A stretch of 14,073 nucleotides of DNA from JAGGVT01 sp965369605. Its GTDB lineage: Bacteria; JAJVIF01; JAGGVT01. A program made the position numbers and the translations under genes. Location of the stretch: NCBI GenBank assembly GCA_965369605.1, contig CBDURE010000095.1, forward strand, positions 1 through 14,073, given 5' to 3'. Shown here in pieces: positions 6,329-12,322 of this stretch. The notes under the pieces are model-generated. The model saw only the letters and a list, made by a program, of their open reading frames with translations. It did not search any database and had not been told where the DNA came from. Every line of letters starts with the position of its first letter. The first letter of the stretch is position 1.

Positions 6329-8902
6329 ATGACAGACTCTATCAAGAAAGACCCCGAGATTGATTTCGGTGTAACGGATGCTCCGATTACGGAGCACATG
6401 AAGGACAACTACATCACTTATGCGCTGAGTGTAATTAAATCGCGCGCGCTGCCGGATGTTCGCGACGGCTTGAAGCCCGTTCACAGGCGGATTCTCTATT
6501 CAATGCATGAACAGGGAAATCGCCACGACAAGCCGCATGTTAAATCGGCAAGCGTTGTCGGTGATGTTATCAAGAGTTATCACCCTCACGGCGACACGGC
6601 GATTTACGATGCCATGGTTCGCATGGGGCAGCCGTTTAATCTTAGGTATATGCTCATAGATGGGCAGGGTAACTTCGGTTCAGTCGATGGCGATCCTCCC
6701 GCGGCATACAGATATACTGAATCGCGCATGTCGCGCCTCGGCGGTGAACTTCTTCTCGATATCGACAAGGAAACAGTCGATTACATTCCGACTTTCGATG
6801 ACACTCGTTTCGAGCCGTCAGTGCTGCCATCGCGGATTCCAAACCTTCTGATGAACGGTTCAGAGGGAATCGCGGTAGGCATGGCGACAAAAATCCCGCC
6901 GCATAATCTTAATGAATTAGTTGGCGCTTTTTTGTTGCTTCTGGATAATCCGAACGCGACAATCAAGGATTTAATGGCGCATGTGAAGGGCCCCGATTTC
7001 CCAACTGGTGGAATGATTAAAGGTGTTGAGGGAATCAAGCAGGCGTACGAAACAGGCAAGGGTGCGGTGGATGTTTACGCTCGCGTGGATATCGAGCCGA
7101 TGCCAAACGGAAAACATCAGTTGATAATCGACCAGATTCCTTATCAGGTCAACAAAACAACACTGCTTGAGAAAATAGTCGAAGTCTATAAACAGGGTAA
7201 AATCGAGGGCATGATCGTTCTGCGTGATGAATCCGACAGAACCGGAATGAGAATAGTCATTGAGGTCAGGCGCGATGTCAATCCGAACAACGTTCTAAAA
7301 AGGCTTCTGAAACATACACAACTTCATTCGAGATTCCATATCAACCTGCTCGCACTGATAGGCAACCAGCCGAAGATTTTCAACCTGAAGGAAATGTGCG
7401 AGGCGTGGCTGGCTCATCGCGAGGAAGTTATTGTCCGGAGCACTAAATATGATTTGAAAGTGGCGAGAGCGCGGGAGCATATACTCGCCGGACTGCTGAT
7501 TGCGCTAGATCATCTCGATGAGGTCATCACGCTTATCAGGTCATCAAGAACGGTAGGTGACGCTCGCACCGGATTGATGGAGAAATTCGAACTGTCGCAG
7601 AAACAGGCGGACGCTATCCTTGAAATGCGCCTGTCCAAACTGACAGGCCTGGAGAGGGAAAAAGTACAGAAGGAATATGAAGAGGTTCAGAAACTAATCG
7701 CTGAACTGGAAGCGATACTCGCGCACAGGCAAAGAGTTCTTGATATTATCAGAAAGGACCTGAAGGAAATATCCAAAACATACGGCGATGAGAGAAAGAC
7801 TCTAATTCAGATTGAATCGGAGGATATAGACGCCGAGGATTTAATCCCGAAGGAAAACGTTGTTATTACGCTGACACACGATAATTACATCAAGCGTTTG
7901 CCGCTTAAATCCTATAAGGTTCAACATCGCGGCGGAAAAGGCATTCGTGGAATGAAAACGAAGGATACTGATGAGGTTGCGGAGATAATCTCAACCACGA
8001 CACATCACGACCTTCTTTTCTTCACAAATAAAGGCAAGGTTTACGGATTAAGAGCTCATCGCGTTGCACAGGCGGGTAGAACCGGCAAGGGCATTCCGCT
8101 TATTAATCTCATATCGCTTGGGCCAAATGAAAAAGTGATGTATATCCACCCGATGAAAACCCGGCATACACAGGGATTCGCGCTCATCACCACTTCCAAA
8201 GGAATCATCAAAAAGACTCCTCTCAAGGAATACGCGTATATGCCATCCAACGGCAAAATCGCGATTAAGCTTGATGACGACAACGAACTGGTCAGCGCAC
8301 GAGTAACTAGCGGGGAAGATGAAATAATCATGGTTACAAAAAACGGACAGTCAATCCGTTTTAAGGAATCCGATGTCCGCTCTATGGGCCGCACCGCAAG
8401 AGGTGTAAAGGGAATAAGATTGAAAGGCGATGACCACGTTATCGGAATGGCAAAAATCGGCGAGGGCGATGATGTAATGCTGGTCAGCAGGAAAGGATAC
8501 GGCAAGAGAACATCCCCGACTGAATTTAAAACTCAAAATCGAGGCGGAAGCGGCATTATCTGTTACAAGGTTACCGATAAAACAGGTCCCGTACAGTGGG
8601 TGCGAATGGTCAACGGCGATGAGGAATTCCTGGTAATTACCACCAGCGGGATACTGATTCGCGCCGCGGTCAAACAGGTTTCGAAAATAGGTCGTTCAAC
8701 CCAGGGGGTCAGAGTTATTCGGTTGGATAGCGGTGATGAGGTAGCTAACGCTGCTCTCGTTGTCAAGCAAAGCGAACTTGCGGAGCAAATCGAAGAAGAG
8801 GAAACGCCATCTGAATCCGTGAAGGAGGATGTCCAGGAAACCGGCGACCTTTTCGAGGATGAAAAATCCGGCAAGACTAACGGCAAGTCTGACGAGACTT
8901 AA
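6329..8902 (+). CDS. gyrA: DNA gyrase subunit A
   Basis: GyrA is the breakage-reunion subunit of gyrase. It has 857 residues. The winged-helix domain contains HPHGDTAIYD (85-94) and AAYRYTESR, with catalytic Tyr129 preceded by Arg128. The residue equivalent to E. coli quinolone-resistance Ser83 is Thr90, and that of Asp87 is Asp94. The tower and coiled-coil regions continue to about 500. The C-terminal DNA-wrapping pinwheel begins with the GyrA box QHRGGKG (532-538), which distinguishes it from ParC. It is followed by blade repeats such as GRTGKGIPLIN, GRTARGVKGIRL, QNRGGSGI and GRSTQGVRVIRLD. The last 40 residues are an acidic tail, as in several GyrAs. AGGAG (6321-6325) lies close before the ATG, 3 bases after the gyrB stop, so the two subunits are coexpressed. 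Confidence 0.98.
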   Translation: MTDSIKKDPEIDFGVTDAPITEHMKDNYITYALSVIKSRALPDVRDGLKPVHRRILYSMHEQGNRHDKPHVKSASVVGDVIKSYHPHGDTAIYDAMVRMGQPFNLRYMLIDGQGNFGSVDGDPPAAYRYTESRMSRLGGELLLDIDKETVDYIPTFDDTRFEPSVLPSRIPNLLMNGSEGIAVGMATKIPPHNLNELVGAFLLLLDNPNATIKDLMAHVKGPDFPTGGMIKGVEGIKQAYETGKGAVDVYARVDIEPMPNGKHQLIIDQIPYQVNKTTLLEKIVEVYKQGKIEGMIVLRDESDRTGMRIVIEVRRDVNPNNVLKRLLKHTQLHSRFHINLLALIGNQPKIFNLKEMCEAWLAHREEVIVRSTKYDLKVARAREHILAGLLIALDHLDEVITLIRSSRTVGDARTGLMEKFELSQKQADAILEMRLSKLTGLEREKVQKEYEEVQKLIAELEAILAHRQRVLDIIRKDLKEISKTYGDERKTLIQIESEDIDAEDLIPKENVVITLTHDNYIKRLPLKSYKVQHRGGKGIRGMKTKDTDEVAEIISTTTHHDLLFFTNKGKVYGLRAHRVAQAGRTGKGIPLINLISLGPNEKVMYIHPMKTRHTQGFALITTSKGIIKKTPLKEYAYMPSNGKIAIKLDDDNELVSARVTSGEDEIIMVTKNGQSIRFKESDVRSMGRTARGVKGIRLKGDDHVIGMAKIGEGDDVMLVSRKGYGKRTSPTEFKTQNRGGSGIICYKVTDKTGPVQWVRMVNGDEEFLVITTSGILIRAAVKQVSKIGRSTQGVRVIRLDSGDEVANAALVVKQSELAEQIEEEETPSESVKEDVQETGDLFEDEKSGKTNGKSDET

Positions 8903-8910
8903 TCGTCACT

Positions 8911-9006
8911 CTGGGAGCGCTGGAATCTTACCGGCGAGAAAAGGCGTTAGCCTTTTGACAGGAGCGCTGATGCGCTCAATCGCCGGAAAAATTCCGGCGC
9001 TCCCAG
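8911..9006. repeat. 96-bp palindromic element with cloverleaf fold
   Basis: The outer arms 8911-8937 and 8980-9006 are 27 bases each and complementary at 24 positions plus one G-U. They enclose two perfect hairpins: AAAAGGC/GCCTTTT (8939-8945 with 8950-8956, loop GTTA) and GAGCGC/GCGCTC (8962-8967 with 8972-8977, loop TGAT). Together they make a three-way junction. The element fills nearly the whole gap between gyrA and the ABC ATPase gene and has no T-tract on either side. Conserved pairing with compensating sequence suggests a dispersed REP/MITE-like element or a structured RNA processing site. It is not a tRNA. Confidence 0.85.
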
Positions 9007-9027
9007 GGGAAAATATATCTCAATATT

Positions 9028-9819
9028 GTGAACTCAAAAAACAGCAAACATAACCTTTCTCTGGAAAACATCTCGTACGAGTACAACGGAATCACCGCGT
9101 TGAAATCTATAACCACGACTTTCGAAACGGGTACCCTTAACGCGTTGATTGGGCCTAACGGCAGCGGCAAGACAACTCTTTTGAAAGTGGCGTCCGGACT
9201 GCTTGATTACAGCGACGGCGCGGTGAAAATCGGAGATTGTGAACTTAACGATCTTTCAATCATGGAGCGCTCCAGATTGATTGGTTTCGCTGCGAGTGGA
9301 GTCGATTTCCCGTTTGATTTCCGTGTTCGTGATGCTGTCAGCCAGGGACGAAGCCCCCATCTGGACATGCTGGGCAATCTTTCGGATGGCGATGAGCAGA
9401 TTATTAATGGCGCTATCCAACGGATGTCGCTTGATGATTTTCAGAATCGGAGCGTGAACCAGCTGTCGCAGGGGGAGAAGGAAAGAGTGGTAATCGCGCG
9501 ACTTCTTGCCCAGAATTCACCGGTTATGCTGTTCGATGAAAACTTTGCGCATCTCGATTTGAAACATCGCCTTGCACTAATTTCAGTTATGAAAAAACTT
9601 GTCGCGGATGGCAAGACGATAATTGTCGCGCTGCATGATATCGAATTCGCGGCAAGGCATTTCCCGAAAATTACACTCATGCGAAGCGGCGGAATTGTTC
9701 TGTCAGGCACACGGGAGCAAGCGATAACATCGGAAAGACTCTCGGAAACGTACGATTTGAATTTTAAAATAATCAGCCGGGAAACACCGGAGGAAATCAC
9801 TATAATACCCTCATCTTAA
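9028..9819 (+). CDS. ABC transporter ATP-binding protein, FecE/BtuD-like
   Basis: This 263-residue ATP-binding cassette would power a membrane transporter from the cytosolic face. Walker A is GPNGSGKTT (42-50). The helical region with RDAVSQGRSPHLDML is typical of iron-siderophore, haem and cobalamin importer ATPases (FecE, HmuV, BtuD). The signature is LSQGE (146-150) rather than LSGGQ/E. Walker B is VMLFDEN with Asp170 and catalytic Glu171; Asn replaces the usual Pro after Glu. The D-loop is HLD and the switch histidine is His193. The start is GTG 9028. Its only purine-rich upstream sequence, GGGGA (9006-9010), is 17 bases away, so initiation looks weak or coupled to gyrA transcription. No FecCD-type permease or binding protein is adjacent. 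A six-segment membrane protein follows after 26 bases and is the likely partner by position only. The substrate is unknown. Confidence 0.9.
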   Translation: MNSKNSKHNLSLENISYEYNGITALKSITTTFETGTLNALIGPNGSGKTTLLKVASGLLDYSDGAVKIGDCELNDLSIMERSRLIGFAASGVDFPFDFRVRDAVSQGRSPHLDMLGNLSDGDEQIINGAIQRMSLDDFQNRSVNQLSQGEKERVVIARLLAQNSPVMLFDENFAHLDLKHRLALISVMKKLVADGKTIIVALHDIEFAARHFPKITLMRSGGIVLSGTREQAITSERLSETYDLNFKIISRETPEEITIIPSS

Positions 9820-9845
9820 CAGGGTTTATCAGCAGGACTAGCATC

Positions 9846-10550
9846 ATGACACCATTCGACCCTACAGATATTGATTTCGCGCAAGCTATAAAATCCGAAA
9901 GAATTGAGAGTGATAATCAACGTGTGCGCCTTGTGAATCTCGCGTTGCTGTTGCTGATAGTAGTCGCGCTGGCGCTGGCATCAGGGCGAATTGGAATAAT
10001 TCCTGAGATAAAAAAAATACTTCTGCCCGTTTTTTCTGTCCTTTTTCCAATCTGCATTGCACGATTATATCCTGGAAATACTCAACCGCTTTTAAGAAGA
10101 AAGCAAAACGATTACCTTCTTCTAAGGCTTAATGCAGTGGGTGTTCCAGCTCTGATTCTGCTTCTTAACATCGTGTATTTTAAAATATTCAGCTGGACTG
10201 AATCGCTTGTCTGCGCGTTTGCAGCATCTTATGCACTTACCGCCATGATGGCGTTCAGGCCGATTTATTCAATGGCTGTCGATGCGCCAGCCAACTGGTC
10301 GAATCTCGAAACGCTTTTAAAAGCAGCTGTACTCGCGATGCTGGTTATCATCCTTGGAAGTTTGTTTGGATATATGCCTGTGATAAACGCATTGTTATCA
10401 GATAACAAAAACCTGTTCAGTTCGTTTCTTGCGCTGACAGCTCTGATTCCATTTTACATCGGCATTGCGATGGCTCGACTACCGGTTGCCAAATCATCGC
10501 TGACTCACGGGTTTGCAAAAAACATTCTGCTGGAGAAATTTCAAAAATGA
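9846..10550 (+). CDS. Polytopic membrane protein of unknown function
   Basis: The product has 234 residues with about six hydrophobic segments, at roughly 28-46, 54-75, 93-112, 117-137, 157-181 and 188-209. A charged cytosolic-looking N-terminus (1-27) and a basic loop around LLRRKQNDYLLLR (82-94) precede the third segment. It is too short for a FecCD permease (about ten segments), and I see no EAA coupling motif or other family signature. It sits 26 bases after the ABC ATPase gene, has AGGA eight bases before its ATG and overlaps the next gene by ATGA, so the three form a translationally coupled set. It may be the membrane partner of the ATPase, but this rests on position alone. Confidence 0.8.
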   Translation: MTPFDPTDIDFAQAIKSERIESDNQRVRLVNLALLLLIVVALALASGRIGIIPEIKKILLPVFSVLFPICIARLYPGNTQPLLRRKQNDYLLLRLNAVGVPALILLLNIVYFKIFSWTESLVCAFAASYALTAMMAFRPIYSMAVDAPANWSNLETLLKAAVLAMLVIILGSLFGYMPVINALLSDNKNLFSSFLALTALIPFYIGIAMARLPVAKSSLTHGFAKNILLEKFQK

Positions 10551-10732
10551 AAGAATGTCCTCAATGCCAGAATCTTATCCGCAAGTACTGCATGGCATGC
10601 CCGTTCTGCGGTTACAAGTTCAGCGTTGTTAAAATGATTATAGAGGCAATCTGGTATGTTTTCCTCGTCGTTGTTCTCATCGTTGCCGCAATTCTGCTTA
10701 TCATCAACATATGGGATTTCAAGTGGGCTTGA
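10547..10732 (+). CDS. Small zinc-ribbon membrane protein
   Basis: This 61-residue protein has a short N-terminal zinc ribbon, with Cys4-Pro-Gln-Cys7 and Cys18-Pro-Phe-Cys21-Gly forming two CxxC knuckles and an extra Cys15 between them. One long hydrophobic segment (about 28-54) follows, and the protein ends in FKWA. This layout is that of the many small bacterial zinc-ribbon proteins anchored to the membrane, most of unknown role. Its ATG overlaps the stop of the preceding membrane-protein gene as ATGA, with GGAG about ten bases upstream, so translation is probably coupled. No terminator with a T-tract follows. It may regulate or assemble its membrane neighbour, which is inference only. Confidence 0.75.
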   Translation: MKECPQCQNLIRKYCMACPFCGYKFSVVKMIIEAIWYVFLVVVLIVAAILLIINIWDFKWA

Positions 10733-10739
10733 TGTTGTG

Positions 10740-10760
10740 GTACGGACTTCCAGCCTGTAC
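10740..10760. repeat. Short imperfect hairpin after the cassette
   Basis: GTACGGACT (10740-10748) can pair with AGCCTGTAC (10752-10760) over nine positions, with one G-U and one mismatch, around a TCC loop. It lies eight bases after the zinc-ribbon stop. No T-tract follows, so it is more likely a repeat element or transcript 3' end structure than a terminator. Confidence 0.45.
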
Positions 10761-10800
10761 GTCTGAGATAGAGATTAAGAGAAGTATAATATTTTTAATG

Positions 10801-10950
10801 TAACCTGGAATGCCTTTATTAAAAAGAGAGAATCAATTATGCAATGTTGGCAGGCATTCCGGGGTTCCGCATATCTAGCCACTTCCCCGGCATGCCTGCG
10901 AGAATTGTCGGGTTTGATTCACATTTTCATATAAAGGCATGACCGGGTTA
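10801..10950. repeat. 150-bp nested inverted repeat
   Basis: The outer arms 10801-10819 and 10931-10950 are reverse complements except for two substitutions and one extra base (for example ATGCCTTTAT with ATAAAGGCAT, TAACC with GGTTA). A middle pair, GAATCAA (10830-10836) with TTGATTC (10914-10920), sits inside. The inner pair is GCAGGCAT-T-CCGGGG (10850-10864) with CCCCGG-C-ATGCCTGC (10885-10899), one mismatch in 15. Three collinear paired blocks make one long interrupted stem. No open frame worth reporting lies in it. It could be a MITE-like insertion or a structured transcript. Confidence 0.7.
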
Positions 10951-10970
10951 CGGTGAAATTAATTCAAAGC

Positions 10971-11065
10971 GTCGGCTACCGCTAATGCAGCCGTCCCGAC
11001 TTGATGGGTGATTGCGCGAAGTTACGCATTTCACCCACAAATCACAAAAAGACGTGATGTGTGGG
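10971..11065. repeat. Cluster of overlapping hairpins
   Basis: Three stems can form. CGGCT (10973-10977) pairs with AGCCG (10989-10993). TGGGTGA (11005-11011) pairs with TCACCCA (11031-11037). CCCACAAATCAC (11034-11045) pairs with GTGATGTGTGGG (11054-11065), 12 positions with one mismatch. The second and third share bases 11034-11037 and therefore compete. No gene was found here on either strand. Confidence 0.55.
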
Positions 11066-11100
11066 CGGCACCCGAGCTACAACATACTTTTTACCAGCTC

Positions 11101-11236
11101 AACCTGCTAACCTTCTAACCTTCTAACCTACTAACCTGCCAACCTGCTAACCTATTAACCTATTAACCTTCTAACCTGCTAACTTACTAACCTGCTAACC
11201 TATTAACCTGCTCACTTACTAACTTGCTAACTTAAT
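11101..11236. repeat. Tandem array of seventeen 8-bp units (consensus AACCTNYT)
   Basis: Seventeen consecutive octamers run without any indel. The commonest unit is AACCTGCT (six copies), and AACCTTCT and AACCTATT occur three times each. Variation is concentrated at positions 6 and 7 of the unit, with occasional C-to-T at position 4, mainly at the right end. The array ends four bases before the -35 box of the next promoter. The units have no spacers, so this is not CRISPR. Frames through it contain TAA, so it is not coding. Confidence 0.92.
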
Positions 11237-11240
11237 CTTT

Positions 11241-11269
11241 TTGCAACAGTTTTAAAATGCTGTTATAAT
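11241..11269 (+). promoter_or_regulatory. Sigma70 promoter for holA and the AsmA-like gene
   Basis: TTGCAA (11241-11246) and a perfect TATAAT (11264-11269) are separated by 17 bp. The start of transcription is expected near 11276, leaving a leader of about 47 bases to holA. The 8-bp repeat array occupies the position where upstream activator sites would lie. Confidence 0.8.
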
Positions 11270-11322
11270 CACATCTGACAGCGTTTTGCTCTTTAATTTC
11301 CTGATTAGCCGGAGTTTATGCC

Positions 11323-12321
11323 ATGCACCATCTCATTCAGGGAGATGACGAATACCTGGTCGCTTTAAAGCGTGATGAGCTTCAGGCGAGTTTCCTGCGC
11401 GATGGTGATGCAACCATTGAACACATGGATGGCACTGACCGTAAATCCGATTTAACTTCGCTCTTTCAATCCACCTCAACACTATCATTCTTCGAGACAC
11501 GAAAAATTGTGATTCTCGAAAACGCCGGTGAGTTTTTCGACAGGGAAAAGAAATATCTGACCAAAAAGGTCGGGATGAAAATCCTGGAAGATACGCTCTC
11601 GGTTGGCGATGATGTCCTTTTGATTTTATGCGCGTATGAAAAGAGAATCGCGAAAAACACTCGTGTCTATAAAATGATCAGCCAAATGGGGAAAGTCACG
11701 GAACTGAAAAAAATGTGGCATGACCCCAACGAGGGTTTGACTGGAGAACTTCAACGTTGGGTTCGCGCTGAAACAGAAAAGCGAAAACTTAATCTCTCGA
11801 CAAAGCAATTAAACATGCTGGTTGCGCGTGTCGGCAGTGATCTCAGGCAAATCGCAAATGAACTCGACAAGTTAAAAGTCTATCTTGATGACGATCCTGT
11901 GTCGCAACTGGATGCTAAAACGCTGGGGCATCTTGTGCCTCCGAGCCGGGAGTTGATAATTTTTAATCTTATCGACGCTGTCGCGCAGAAAAACTGCAAA
12001 AGAGCGCTGGCGTTTGTTAGAGACCTGACAACAAGCGGCTCAAATGAATCGTATATAATAATGATGCTGCACCGTCAACTGCGGCAGATTTATTCGTGGC
12101 GAATTCTGGCAGAAAAGAAAGTACCTGAAAACGAAATTACGGTGGAACTTGGATTATCTCCTTTTACAACGCGAAAGCTAAAATCGCAAATCGGCAAATT
12201 CCCAACCAAGAGTTTCCCCAGAATAATCAGCGCTCTTATAACTGCTGACGAGGAAATAAAAAGCTCAACCATGGAGAAACGATTCATTCTGGAAAAACTG
12301 ATAATCAGGCTGACGGGGTAA
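11323..12321 (+). CDS. holA: DNA polymerase III subunit delta
   Basis: HolA is the delta subunit of the clamp loader, which opens the beta sliding clamp. The protein has 332 residues, the usual family length. It begins with the family-like MHHLIQGDDEYLVALKRDEL and has the AAA+-like fold without a Walker A motif, as expected since delta does not bind ATP. The characteristic helix GSDLRQIANELDKLK (171-185) ends the second domain. The C-terminal collar domain (about 215-332) contains IIFNLIDAVAQKNCKRAL and the terminal MEKRFILEKLIIRL. GGAG lies eight bases before ATG 11323; an out-of-frame ATG at 11318 is ignored. The gene has its own promoter, and the next gene begins one base after its stop. 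The assignment rests on recognisable motifs and length; sequence conservation in this family is low. Confidence 0.9.
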   Translation: MHHLIQGDDEYLVALKRDELQASFLRDGDATIEHMDGTDRKSDLTSLFQSTSTLSFFETRKIVILENAGEFFDREKKYLTKKVGMKILEDTLSVGDDVLLILCAYEKRIAKNTRVYKMISQMGKVTELKKMWHDPNEGLTGELQRWVRAETEKRKLNLSTKQLNMLVARVGSDLRQIANELDKLKVYLDDDPVSQLDAKTLGHLVPPSRELIIFNLIDAVAQKNCKRALAFVRDLTTSGSNESYIIMMLHRQLRQIYSWRILAEKKVPENEITVELGLSPFTTRKLKSQIGKFPTKSFPRIISALITADEEIKSSTMEKRFILEKLIIRLTG

Positions 12322-12322
12322 A

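Noticed and set aside
8911..9006. tRNA gene
   Set aside because: The fold is a cloverleaf in outline only; the acceptor stem is 27 bp and there is no anticodon arm or T-loop consensus.
8829..9053. 74-codon frame overlapping the gyrA end
   Set aside because: It begins inside gyrA out of frame and mostly translates the cloverleaf palindrome; it is a by-product of the repeat.
9846..10550. FecCD-type permease partner of the ABC ATPase
   Set aside because: About six membrane segments and 234 residues are too few for a family with about ten segments and over 300 residues, and no family motif is seen.
11101..11236. CRISPR array
   Set aside because: The units are 8 bp and directly tandem with no unique spacers, and no cas gene is nearby.
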